From Linanthus parryae (Eukaryota; Streptophyta; Magnoliopsida; Ericales; Polemoniaceae): a stretch of DNA of 64,000 nt. This document shows positions 12,024-22,410 of the stretch, piece by piece (position 1 is the stretch's first letter; each line of letters opens with the position of its first letter). Position numbers and translations under genes: made by a program. Below the pieces are notes generated by a model. The model had not been told where the DNA came from, did no database searches, and saw only the letters and a list, made by a program, of their open reading frames with translations. The DNA lies in NCBI GenBank assembly GCA_023055425.1, contig JALGPY010000009.1, positions 53,816,616-53,880,615 of the forward strand, in the 5' to 3' direction.

Positions 12024-13104
12024 GGGAATTGATTCGTATATCGGTCATTATTGATGGTTACACCGGATTTTAGTTGCGGTGACATTTTTACCCATGCCCA
12101 TTAATTAAACATATTCTCTTATTATTTGTAATAATTTATTTTAGGTAATCTTATATCTCCAATGTTTTCTTATATTTATTGCACTAGCTCGGTCTTTTAA
12201 AAAAAAAAGAACTGGACATTTTCTTTTTAATTTAGGAATGGTGAAATTCGTGTGAATCATTACTATTCAAATTCTAGCATAATTTCTTGCAAATTTTGAC
12301 CTGCATGATTTCGCCAAAGAATTATTGGTTGAATCAATTTTCTCCACGTTTCCTTTTATCAAAACCACATTAGTTTTTAAAGAATGATCAGGATTAACAC
12401 AGGGATAATTCAGGTCCATCAGTTTTCCTCGCCTCATTTGATGAATTCGTATTCATTATATTTTTTGTTCTTGGCAAATTTACCCGTAATCTCTTACGAA
12501 TGTCTTAAGAAACTGCTCCTAATACATCTTCTATTTTTCTGAAAAAGGCATCCTCTACCATCATGTCTATTGCTTCTCACATCTCATTTTACTACCTCCA
12601 TTACAACTACATATTATTTTCTCTTCGGCTATATATATGACCCATAGCTTTAGAGACTTCTAAAAATTTCTAATAGGCTTACCAAAAAATTGGGTACACT
12701 TTTGTATTTTTACAGTGCTAATGGCGCTTATGCGGGTTGGTATGATAGTCATAAAGTTGAAAATTGTGCTTCATTGAGCTACGATGTTCAAGGTTGGATA
12801 ACAAAAGCACATAATTCTTACTATCAAATTAGCGATTCAAACAAAAGTTATACAGAAGTACATCTAAACAGTTCAAAAGGTGACATTCAATACTTTTGAA
12901 CGTAGTTACCATTCCAAATTTATTAAAAGGAATGTCAATTAATGCAATAAAGTCCAGAAAAGTATAAATGTAAAATTATCTAAAATAAAGTATTATAAAT
13001 TAAATAGGAAAACACTATTAATTGATGTGTGAGGGTAAAAGAGTCATGCTAACTAAATTTTGGTGTAACAATCAATAATGACCGATGTGTAAGAATCAAT
13101 TTCC
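12024..13104. mobile_element. Element E, copy 3, at its H insertion site
   Basis: 1081 bp. TIR ends GGGAATTGATTC and GGAAATTGATTC (reverse complement of the right end) differ at one of 12 positions. TTGGTAT flanks both sides (12016-12022 and 13105-13111), a 7-bp perfect duplication, or 8 bp allowing one mismatch. The related sequence at 53581-53600 reads GATTACTGATATAATC with nothing inserted and is a natural empty site. This is the only copy with H on both sides, so it marks the original insertion in H. Confidence 0.85.
12715..12899 (+). pseudogene. Captured terminal-exon-like frame inside element E copy 3
   Basis: After a pyrimidine-rich tract and CAG (acceptor-like), an open frame of about 60 codons reads ANGAYAGWYDSHKVENCASL and ends at TGA 12897-12899. 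An unspliced reading from ATG 12690 gives 69 residues. The same piece in E copies 1 and 2 has frameshifts. The acceptor-like start and the stop suggest a last exon taken from a host gene and carried by E. I do not recognise the protein: it is polar, with no signal or membrane segment and a run of aromatic residues. A role for it is not supported. Confidence 0.4.
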
Positions 13105-13111
13105 TTGGTAT

Positions 13112-13440
13112 AATCATCCTTATGTTTTGATGCTCGAGTGATGTTCTAGGACAAGGTATCTATACGTGTGGGGGAAACGATTTCATAATTATACGCATAT
13201 CTATTTTTGTATTAACTCCTATTTTACTTGTTATATTATGACATCGTGATGTCTCTGCCTTCTGTAACTTGACAAGTGAGTACGCAGGAAATCGGGGAGT
13301 AGATTATCACTTAGAAGTTGTAACGTCAGAGTATGCAAACTCTAATAGTATTTTTTTTTCAAACCTCAATTTCTTTAATTCTGTCTTGTGACAGAACCGT
13401 TAGGATTAGACACCTTGCTGAGCATTTCTGGCGGAGGACA
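13112..13440. repeat. Repeat H, continuation after E
   Basis: Collinear with 53595-53920, including the blocks CTATTTTTGT, TTGTTATATTATGAC and ACAGAACCGTTAGGAT. It ends in GCGGAGGACA, whose GGACA is the target of the solo LTR that follows. Confidence 0.8.
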
Positions 13441-16377
13441 TGCAACAACCCCCTTATCCGGCTCGGACAAGACCGCGAGGGCGATGCTAAAAGTAACGGC
13501 GGGAATCAAAGGTATAACATCCCTAGTTATTTATTTATTACACAATATTAAACATCACAAAGAGTCTCTAGATATTACACAGGCATTATCAAACTACTAC
13601 ATTATTTTTTATAACTAACTAGCTTCTACTCGTGACGATATCCTTCTAGGTGAGTCTCGTACCCGGCTACCCCTTAGTCTTCAGCTCCTAAACCTGCGAT
13701 GGGAAGGAAAACAGGAACCGCAGTTTTCAAAGTCAGCATGGAAATACTGAGTAAGTGACACCCAAGCTCGTAAAACAGAAGACGAAGCATAACTCTCTTT
13801 TCACAATAAGTATACGGAGGAAATAAAATGTAAATTTGCAGAGTAAATCAGGAATTCAAATATAAACTATAAAACTGTAAAAAAGTGAACCTGGTGCATC
13901 CAGTAAGAACACTTATAATATTCTCATTCTTTTGATCTTCCTTTCTATGCTTTCAAACGGGGAGCATTAGTCCCAATCTCTTTCTTCGTTTCTTTTATAA
14001 ATATCCAAATCTCAGAGAAATTTTATTATTAATTGTGTTGATAGGGGGAAGAATCTACTATTCTATCACTAGCAACCATGACCTTAACTGCCGGCTGTCC
14101 CCTAAGACTTCTTGCTGCCAGAGAGGTGAGTACATGAAGCGACCCGACAGATAGCGACCGGGTAAAAATAATACGGGTCGAGTGCTGAAGCCAACACGAC
14201 CAATCTAATCACAGGCCGAGTGAACGAAGTCATCACGACAATAATACGCTTCTCCCGTACAACTCTTTCCACTTTACGTTATTACACATTATTATTATTC
14301 GTGTGACAGTATAAAAGTAAAATCAACATCTTTAAAATGCAAGGAAAACATAAGCTGGTAAACAAATACTAATGACATTTTGAGACAAGTATTAAAAATC
14401 AACTTGCGACACGAAAGGATCTTGGTACGCAAGGCTTGGCATGTTCACTTACCTTATTAACAGCGTCAACACGTTCTAGAAGTAGCTCGTGCCTACAAAA
14501 TTGTCACCCACAAATTGTACCTCGCGAATTAACATAAATCCAAAATAGAATACTATAAGTCCTAACAAGACTCTTTTTAAATCAACCCATATACCAACTT
14601 GTTATTTCCTTAACATTTTATTATTTAATTATAATTTTCTAAAAAACACGTCTATTTTAAATGACTAATATATTCAAGAAAATGTCTATAATATTATAGT
14701 ATTAACAAGCTAGTGAAATGCCAAATTTACAAGTGTTAGATATTCAAATTATAAACTAAGTGATTAGGCAATTTTATTAAAGTTTTTCAATAAAAACATT
14801 TCCATTTTAATTTTTAACGAACAATTGAGATATTATCTCGACACCCGAATTATTTTTCCGAAATTAGGACGAAATCTAGTATTTTTAGAAATTATTTCTA
14901 ATCCGGAATTAACATTTTCATTTTTAGCGAAAAGTGCAAAGTTATAGTAAAAGACATATATAACCCTTAAGTTATATTAAAATTCAGCAAACACCCCCAC
15001 TACTCACAAAACATAATTAGTAAAACACACTAACAACCTAATAGTTTCTGAAAATACAAACAGCCCCCTATATTATGCTATAAACAGTTTTGATTAAACT
15101 ACACTTTTACCCCATTTTTACAAAACTTCAATTTTATCAATCTAGATTAGGATTAAGCTAGCAAGATCCAATTTTAATTATCTAGAACAATTAATCGAGA
15201 TTTTTAGGACATAACTAGGCCAAAAATGGCCAGAAACCGTCAAGAAACGAGTCGGGTCGAAGCTCGACGTCGACTTGCTCGGAGGTGGAGATGGTGGCGG
15301 CTGCTGGAGCGTCCTTGCTCGACTCTGAGTCTTCCAATGATCTGGTCGGGGTCCTAGGAGGTTGCTGTAAACATCTAACGAGCGTGGGTGGTCTCTGAAT
15401 CACTCCGGCGAACTTGCCGGAGTTTGGCCGGCAAAAATGGAGATCGGGCTTGGGTCTTCTTCCTCCTATGTTTCTGGGGATTCAAGCCTCTGTTTCTGGA
15501 CAGAGTAGGGTGATGAGGGCAGAGAGGTGGAAACAAGAGAGAGAGAGGGATTGAGCAGTGGGTTTGCTCTGTTTGTTGCCGCCGCAAATAACGGTGACAG
15601 CGGTGGAGGGGGTGGCTGCTGCCACTCTTCTTCTACTGCTGGTACTGGTTGCTGAAAACAGAGAGTGACATGGAGGGATAAAGCTGAAAATTTGAGAGAG
15701 AAAGGTCCTACAGTGGGTTTTCTCGGTGGTTCTTTCTGCCGGAGCTTCGACGGTGATGGTGGTTGTGGCTACGACCACAAGCTGTTTCTGCTACAAAGTC
15801 TCAGAGACAGGGAGAGAAGAGAAGGATATGGGCAGGGAGTTGAGAGAGTTTGAGATGGGTTTGCTTGCTTGTGTTGCCGAAGGTGATGGTGGTGATGAGT
15901 ACGGTGGTGATGATGATGGTGGTGGTTGCGAGGGTGGATGTGGTCGGCGAGGGAGGTGGAGGGTGGCTTTTATAGCTAAGCTTACTTGGGGACCAAGCAC
16001 AACGGTGGTGAGGTGGAGGCGGTGAGAATTCTCCCGAAGGAGTTGAGGGCGGTGATGAATTGTTTTGCCGTGAAGGCAAAGTAGGAGGAAGATGAAGTTA
16101 GTGAAGTTATAAGGTGTGGGTGAAGCACTAGTTTTCTAGGTAATTAGGTGTGGCAATAGCGTCACTCTACGCGGTGGTCCGACACGCGCTAGAAAAAAAA
16201 ATCGTCCACGTATATTTTTTTTCGATTATTTTTATAACGATCTCTAAAATTTTACCCGCAAACTTCTTCGCTAATAATTCACCCAATTTATTTATTTATT
16301 TATTTATTTTGTAACTAAATTCTTATTTAACTTCCTAAATTACTACTTTACCCCTAGAATTATGACGGGGTATTACA
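13441..16377 (-). mobile_element. Solo LTR, about 2.94 kb, Ty3/gypsy-like
   Basis: The 2937-bp block begins TGCAACAACC and ends GGGGTATTACA, so it has TG...CA termini. GGACA is duplicated exactly on both sides (13436-13440 and 16378-16382). The parallel copy at 53910-53930 reads GCGGAGGACACCTCCAGAGA with no insertion, so the boundaries are exact. No second copy of the ends occurs inside, hence a solo LTR. Read on the minus strand it starts TGTAATACCCCG, and its CT-rich leader-like tract lies in that sense. The overlapping GGTGGT-rich frames at 15200-16080 fall in this LTR and are not genes. Long LTRs with such ends are common in plant Ty3/gypsy chromoviruses; the lineage is inferred. Confidence 0.85.
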
Positions 16378-17260
16378 GGACATCTCCGGAGAGTCTGGTA
16401 AATCCAAGTGTAGTTCTCCACTACTCTCGAATTTGAGTGTTACACTAGAAGTATACTTCCATATGTCGGTAGCCTCACTAAAAAAATCATTTATATTTAC
16501 TGGGCATCGAGAAGAGTACCAGCTGGTCGTCGCGACTTTTTTAACTTTTCTTCAATTGTGCATTCTTGCTCCATTTTATGTATCTCAAGAATCTCATAAG
16601 CTCCCTTGCACCTATTTACGTGATATTCATAACACAAAATAACTAGTGTAATTGTTACGATTAATATTGGGAGTGATTCTGATTAATATTGAGAGTGAAT
16701 ACTACAAAAAATTCTTGAAACTAGATGTATCAACTATAACACATGTTCTAATAATTTCATGTATTTGTGAAAATGTGGCATACAAACAATATGGAACGCG
16801 GATAGATTAAGTAGTAAACAAGTATAAGAATAACTTTAAATTAAAGAGTTATCAATAGTTTTTGGTAAATGCTAACGTCGCCCTTTTTTCTTCTCCTTTC
16901 AATTTCACCTCCTATGTGGATATTTCCGATTGGTGGTATGATTATAGAAAGATCTCAAAATAAATGGATACCAACAATTATATCTTGACACATATGAGGT
17001 GAAATTAAAGGGTGAAGCATAGCGACCCTCACAGTTTTATGGTGAGCATTTAACTCATTTTGTATGTAATATAATTATGGTTAGTAATAGTTAGTGACTC
17101 TTGACTATTTTGTAACTCAGTTTGAGAAATGATTTTTTTTAGGAAAGTTAAATGAAAGTTTGAATTGTTCTTGTCATCTCATATTTGACATTCTTTAAAT
17201 TTTGATTTCAGAATCACCCCAAATTTTGGATCTGTGGAGCGTTTTGCATGAAATTTTGGA

Positions 17261-18023
17261 TTTTTTTTTGATCAAAGGTAAGAAATTTCATTGATAATAA
17301 AAGATACAACTAGGATCGAAGCCATGAAAATAAAAGAGTACAAAGGGGTAAAAAACAAAGCCTGCAAGACTTCAAGGACCTGCAAAATACGTTACATAAA
17401 CATTAAATATTAAAATAAAACCCATCCCCAGTTGAGTCTATCCAGAAGCCACCGAACAGAAGACTGTGAAGCGGTGGTACACAGGAGACGAGGCGTGGTG
17501 GTGGGCGGCGCCTGATTCATGGACGGCCAATCGGCGGCGTGGGCAGCAGCAGCCGGAGGAGGCTAGACGCGCAGGAGATCGAACCTATAAGACACGATCC
17601 CTTTGTTGATATGGCCGGAAAACAGCTGGACGCAAAGAGGGATAGAAACCAGCAAAACCCCATAGAGATTGTGGCAAAAACACCAAGCACCCGAAAAGAT
17701 ATGGCCAGGAGATGGTATGCGCTCATGGGGCAAGAACTAGAGAAGGGACCGTCGCGGAAATCGAAAGACAAACCCTGACCTGCAACTTGCACAAAGCCTG
17801 AAAACAACCAAAGATCCATATTTGATTTGGCCCATGAGGGCTGAGAGCATAGGGAGAAGCAACGAAGAAAGCCACTTTCGATTTGACCGTAAAACGGTCT
17901 GCTGCTTCGGGCAACGACTTCACCGGAGAACTTGACATCCGAGACCAGAAAACCTGAGGGAGACCAAAAAAACACAAAAGGAGGCCGACGGAGAGCCACC
18001 GCCGGAGAGGCGGTGGTTTCTCT
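17261..18023 (-). mobile_element. Poly(A) non-LTR retroposon insertion
   Basis: The 763-bp insertion is absent from the paralogous copy near 54410. On the minus strand it ends TTATCAATGAAATTTCTTACC, TTTGATC and a run of A (T9 at 17261-17269 on the plus strand). It is flanked by an imperfect 11-bp duplication, GAAATTTTGGA (17250-17260) and GAAGTTCTGGA (18024-18034). Poly(A) and a variable-length duplication are the marks of L1-mediated retrotransposition. The 160-residue minus-strand frame at 17517-17999 is Ser/Phe-rich and shows no known domain. It may be a SINE-like element or a 5'-truncated LINE. Confidence 0.75.
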
Positions 18024-18218
18024 GAAGTTCTGGATTCAAACCCGGCTCTGTGATGTAATTCTAAAAAAGAAATTGGAGCGTGACATTTTTTGACCTGGCC
18101 CAATATGAAGACGGGGTTATAGAACGTTTTTGATCCACAATTCAATTTTTGCAAGCACAATCCAATTTTTATTTTTGTGCAGCGATGTACTGACACTTAA
18201 CTCCACACTTTCCTTTAA

Positions 18219-18766
18219 GGGTAATTTTCACTTACACCCCTCATTTTTGGTGGATCTTTATTCACACCCCTTTTGAAAAATTTCACTTACACCCCTTATG
18301 ACTACCAAACGTTGTTGTCACTTACACCCCTTACATGTATTTACTCCATTAGTTGGTAGCGTAACTGTCCAAATTCAGTATTTTGGACAAATTTTCCCTT
18401 GCAAATGCTATAAAGGTCAATCCACCCTTAATTTTGTAAATCCTACCTCGAGTTATTCATAATTTTTGCTTGTAGTAGTTGTACCATGTTCCTAAATGCA
18501 TATGAAACATGTGATAGAATACAAACATTTTGCTTGTGTTAAGAATGTACATTGGGCTGGGTTAATCTTTGGAGCCTCTGCAAAGGTAAGTTTGTCCAAA
18601 AAATTAATCTTGAGAGTTACAATAACAATCAACATAGAGAATGCATAGAGGAGGGTGTACGTGATAACATGTTTGATTGTCATAAGAGGTGTAAGTGAAG
18701 TTTTCCAAACTAAGGGGTGTAAATGAAACTTAACGAAAACTAAGGGGGTGTAAGTGATTTTTACGC
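18219..18766. mobile_element. Mutator-like MITE, 548 bp
   Basis: Long terminal inverted repeats of about 95 bp contain three spaced CACTTACACCCC-type motifs at each end (left: near 18229, 18263, 18288; right: the reverse complement, 18650-18760). A 9-bp duplication TTCCTTTAA flanks it (18210-18218 and 18767-18775). The paralogous site at 54587-54595 has a single TTCCTTTAA. A 9-bp duplication with long TIRs is typical of Mutator-like elements. It encodes no protein. Confidence 0.85.
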
Positions 18767-18780
18767 TTCCTTTAACTACC

Positions 18781-19057
18781 CAATTGCTCTCTCCCCGGGC
18801 CATCCCTATCTCCCTTTTACCCCCACTGAAATCAAAATGAGTAAACGATGGTTTCACCCTCTCAAGTTTTCTGCAAATACACATTAACCCCTTCTAGTTT
18901 GGGAAATGACAAGTACACCCCTTCAGTGCACCGTATTTCAGGATTACTACACTCTCCAATTCTGACACACTTATTCCATGGTGGATGTCCGTCCTTATTA
19001 CTAGTAGTAGTTTTTGGAACAAATTTGGTATCTTATTAGAGTATAGAATGACACAAT
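18781..19057. other. Unassigned insertion relative to the 54.6-kb copy
   Basis: The paralogue runs directly from CTTTAACTACC to a GTGTAAGTGTC-like segment, whereas here about 277 bp intervene. They contain AACCCCTTCTAG and AAGTACACCCCTTCAG, reminiscent of the neighbouring MITE's motifs. I could not identify inverted repeats or a target duplication, so the origin is open. It could instead be a deletion in the other copy. Confidence 0.4.
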
Positions 19058-19459
19058 AAGGAAGTGTCAGTATCGTGCAATTTGACACACAGAAAGAGTG
19101 AAAGTGTGCTTTCCTAAACTGGAATAAGTGTAGATTATGCAAATCGATATTTTATACAAAATATAAAGGAGTTTGTAAAAAAATGAACTCCAAAAGTATG
19201 CATACTGAGAGGCAAAACACAAAACATGTAAAAATCTCGTGGTCGCTGGACCAGACCCTTGGTCGTATGACCGGGTCCTCCAGTCGTACGACCACCAGAG
19301 ACCCTGCCGCTGCTAGTTTATTATTCCTTCCTTGCTTGGTTGCTTTGCCTGATTTGCTAGTCGTGGATTCGAGTTATTCCAATAAGTTTCCACCTTAACT
19401 CGCATCGACCTATCAACATGAATCCAGGTCGAGTCTTTTGCTTTAAATTGAAGGCACTC

Positions 19460-19865
19460 CTAAGAAAAGAATTTTTAGCCAACATGTGCACCACCAGGTT
19501 TGCCGTTCGCGGACACCAGCATGAGTTACGACATTTGCCTCATTCATTAATCTTCTGCAATCCTCCAGAACTAAACTAAGAGCCGGTCGATTCTCCAACT
19601 ACAAAATGTCCCGCCGTAGTTTCGTCACAATACCGACCACATCGCTTTCCGACTGGAGATGTCGTAGCTGCAGCCTCCTTGCCAAATTTAGACCTTCCCG
19701 CATCGCTAGCACTTCAGCAACCTTACCCGAGGCCGGACCAAATTTTCCCTCCCCAGGAAGGAATTGGTATAAATTCTTCGAATCTTGTGAATCATCTTCT
19801 TTAACAGGTCCATTCCCCCACATCCGCATTACCACGCGTGACCACCAATGGAGGAACCTGAACAA
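19460..19865 (-). pseudogene. LINE-type RNase H domain fragment (copy 1)
   Basis: On the minus strand from ATG 19865 the frame reads MFRFLHWWSRVVMRMWGN, then KVAEVLAMREGLNLARRL and LQSESDVVGIV. This matches the plant RNase H-like domain found at the end of LINE pol proteins: an AEALAMREGL helix followed by an ESD motif holding the acidic residue. A stop at 19599-19601 cuts it. The homologous frame at 55102-55518 continues through LVLEDCRRLM. It is a degenerate fragment, not a host gene. Confidence 0.7.
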
Positions 19866-20250
19866 TGATTTGTCGAATTATTTTCCGCCTTCCTTACCTC
19901 TTCGACACAGTTTCCCGAACGTACTGGGCACACTCCCCATTCGTCAAAAAACCATGCCCAGCAATCTGCTTGTGGCCACCTGGTAGAGGGAGAGCTAAAA
20001 TCTGTCTCTGAGTCCACCGATTAAAACCATACCATTTCGATCGATCAAAACGCTAACTTTAACCTCAATTGATTTGGATTAGAAGTAGCAACCTTAAATC
20101 CAAAAAGACTAGGCATCCATCTTCCTTTGAAACTATCGATTGAAGTATGTCGCATACTCTCATAGGTAGATACCTCGATTTAGCACCCTTCTTCCTTCCC
20201 ATATACTCCGCCATATCTAAGATGGATTATACCAACGTGAAGCATCCATA

Positions 20251-20778
20251 AATAGATTTTTATTTACAGGAAGGATACTAAAACAAATGCTCTACCACTG
20301 AGGTAGCATCCATTTGCAGTATTGCTCCTTCTCATCAATCTAAATCTGAGACATGGATTGTTTCCCAATGGAGTACCCAATTCCAACAACAAAAGATACC
20401 AACTTCTTACTTCACCAGATTTTTTTGACTCTTCATTTCAAGACCTGGAGTCTAATGATAAACACACGTACACTGTATAAAAAAGAAAGGGCATAATAGT
20501 TCTTTGTCATTCCAAAAAAAAAAAAAGAGTTCAAAACAACTCCAGGGTAGAAACCAAATCCAAAGAACAAACCACCATCTCAGATACAAAAGAAAGAACT
20601 CCAATCGACAGAACTAAGCTTCGCATGCAAACAGAACCAGGAAGGGTAAAGAAAATAAAAGCAAAGCATAATCCAAAACATCAGCAGAGAGAAGCACCAG
20701 CCACCAAGTCAGCAGAGATCAACTGTGCAGCAACAACTACTTCATAAAGTTGAGAATTCTCTCGCGATGGGAAGTTTT
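20251..20778. other. No gene seen
   Basis: AT-rich sequence with an A-run at 20515-20526. Near 20290-20320 a stretch reads, on the minus strand, CTCAGTGGTAGAGC like a tRNA D-arm, but no anticodon arm, T-arm or B-box follows. It could be a worn SINE head. Confidence 0.4.
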
Positions 20779-21070
20779 TCAGAAATTCCAAGCTGTTTCC
20801 AGAGAACTCATTGCAGCCATATTTGTGCGTGCTTCAGTCGTCGTGCTCTCCCGTTTTTCTGGTAGTGCCTCCGTGAGCACAGAATTCTCAGCATTCAGCT
20901 GATCCCATCGTTTGACCATTCCTTCTTTCTTGGCTCGGCACTCTTGGAGGCGCCTAGTTAACTCTTGGAGGCCCCTCTTTAACACTTTTTCTTCCTCAAT
21001 CCTCATCTAGGCCATCAATCTGCTTCTGAGCTTCATCAGCCTCTAACCGCTTGGAGGCCCCTCTTCGTCG
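20779..21070 (-). pseudogene. Coiled-coil protein fragment, frameshifted
   Basis: The minus strand reads RRRGASKRLEADEAQKQIDG, then breaks frame near 21000-21010 and continues from ATG 21006 as MRIEEEKVLKRGLQELTRRL through a Lys/Glu-rich heptad pattern to a stop at 20779. A coiled coil is evident from regularly spaced L/I/V residues among E, K and R. I do not recognise the family. Coiled coils of this kind end some plant mobile-domain and transposase-associated proteins. The frameshift and short length argue for a relic. Confidence 0.45.
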
Positions 21071-21459
21071 CCTAGTTTGATTTTAGTCTTATAAAAGGTA
21101 AAAAAGTTAGCTAAAATAAGTTGTAGGGAAAATGACCTAATTAGAACATTTTTTATGACTTACAAAAAGGTACAAAGTCACATAAAATTAGGCAAAGAAA
21201 GCATGGCCTTACTTAGACTAACTACTGCTTGTGAGATTGTGATAGTTTCCGGTACTCTGAAGATTTTTACCTCTCCAGTTTTTGATTTTGTTAATAGATT
21301 TTCTAGGTGCAGCAAAACCAGTCAACTCATGAAGCACAGCTAGTTAAAATTGGCTCTCAATCACAAGCAACAATTAGTTAAGAGGTGGATGGTAAGGAAT
21401 GTCAGTAGAAGCCAAAGTCAAACCAGAAAGCAGGACCTTATTATGGAAGTAACTTGCAT
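21071..21459. other. No gene seen
   Basis: AT-rich intergenic sequence with no conserved frame, repeat ends or motif I can name. Confidence 0.4.
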
Positions 21460-21464
21460 GGCCC

Positions 21465-21560
21465 CGTTCCTATACTCTTACAAAAGTAATACAACTGCTA
21501 TTAGAGTTATATAGTGCAGGGGGGAGGTGTGTGTCTTTTATTAGACTTATGTGCTAGCTT
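21465..21560 (+). mobile_element. Copia LTR scrap
   Basis: GTTATATAGTGCAGG, GTGTGTCTTTTATTAGACTT and TTTATAATATACAAAA match 56783-56850, which lies just after the polypurine tract of a decayed copia element. It is a short, isolated LTR piece of the same family with no pol sequence attached. Confidence 0.65.
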
Positions 21561-22134
21561 TATAATATACAAAAGAGGAATTGACAAAAAAACCCTCGCA
21601 GTATTGTCTCGCTGACAGTCTAATACATGCAGTATTAGTTTTACCATTTCCCATCTTTGCAGTTTGTAAAATTATGGCACTTACGTTCAATTGACTAACA
21701 CTGTTAAACTCCGTTAGATAAGTGGGTGAGATTTTGATCTTTTAATAACATCAAAAGGGACTGTGTGGTCTTTTCCGCTTTGTTTTTCTTTTTTCTTCTC
21801 TTCCGCTTCTTTTTTGTCTTCTTCTTCTCCTTCCTCCGCCTACTTCTTCTTCTTCCGCCCCCGTCATCGACCACCGTGGGTCTCTCTCGCTCTCTCTCTC
21901 TCTGTCTCAATTTAAGGCTATGGGAGGCCGATTTGACGACTATGGTTCAGAAATTTTTAGGGATTTTCCAAATTTGGGATTGGGGATTTTCTACAACAAT
22001 GAAAAAATTGGGCTTTTGGGTTGAATAGTTTATTCATGGTCATGAACTCGTGGGTTCGTGTAAGTGTTCGACTTTTTCTGGTTGACGTTCGTGAAACGTG
22101 GTGGTCAGAGGGTGAGCCGGATTAGTTTTGAAGT

Positions 22135-22410
22135 TTGGCAGTTTCGGTGGAGTCAATCGCGAGCAGCAGCGCCAGTGCTAACGGCAGTGTGGTGGTGGTG
22201 GTTGTTGGTTCGATGGTGGTGGTTGAGGAGGTGGTTGATGTGGGTGTTCCGTGGAGGAAGAGGAAGAAGAAGAAGATGCAGTTTCTGATGGGACTTAATG
22301 AACCATATAGAGCGGTTAAAGAGAAAATATTGCTCATGGATCCTCTATCTAACTTGAATCAAGTATACTCCAAGATTGTACAACAAGAAAGGCAGTTGGC
22401 CATGTTGTAA
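22135..22410 (+). pseudogene. Chimeric frame ending in a copia gag fragment
   Basis: The frame opens with low-complexity Val/Ser sequence and a Lys-Arg run. From about 22275 it reads QFLMGLNEPYRAVKEKILLM followed by LSNLNQVYSKIVQQERQ. That is the C-terminal part of the copia gag capsid-like domain (UBN2/retrotrans_gag type, FLMGLN and VQQERQ signature). It stops at 22408-22410. Upstream CT-rich DNA at 21770-21910 is low complexity. No protease or zinc knuckle follows before the hairpin at 22541. It is a gag scrap fused by chance to other sequence. Confidence 0.7.

Larger units (their letters stand above)
1..13104. repeat. Tandem array of about 4.3-kb composite units
   Basis: Three consecutive units (122-4406, 4407-8769, 8770-13104; 4285, 4363 and 4335 bp) repeat the same order: hAT transposase 3' end, a segment of repeat H, then terminal-inverted-repeat element E. 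Positions 1-121 are the right end of a further E copy, so the array continues to the left of the window. The units align along their whole length with scattered substitutions and small indels. One example is a block of about 38 bp present near 7920 and 12258 but missing near 3600. In the first two units E is followed by hAT sequence. In the last it is followed by H sequence that also appears, uninterrupted by E, near 53590. This is a seen repeat; its origin is discussed in the findings. Confidence 0.93.
16378..20250. repeat. Segmental duplicate of 53980-55925 with extra insertions
   Basis: After the solo LTR, similarity to the second H copy resumes (GAGAGTCTGG, TTACTTCCATATG, GGGCATCGAGAAGAGTAC). 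It continues beyond the end of H through GGGCGTGACATTTT-like sequence, a GACCAGACCC / GGTCGTATGACC palindromic tract (19240-19295) and a LINE RNase H fragment, and is lost near 20250. Three blocks are present only here: 17261-18023, 18219-18766 and about 18781-19057. Confidence 0.85.

Noticed and set aside
15215..16079. Cluster of overlapping proline/glycine-rich frames
   Set aside because: Contained in the solo LTR and created by trinucleotide-like composition.
17517..17999. 160-codon minus-strand frame
   Set aside because: Lies wholly inside a poly(A) retroposon, has Ser/Phe-rich composition and no domain; it is element sequence, not a gene.
20285..20330. tRNA-like D-arm on the minus strand
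   Set aside because: Only the CTCAGTGGTAGAGC stretch fits; no anticodon stem, T-arm or B-box can be placed, so no tRNA gene is called.
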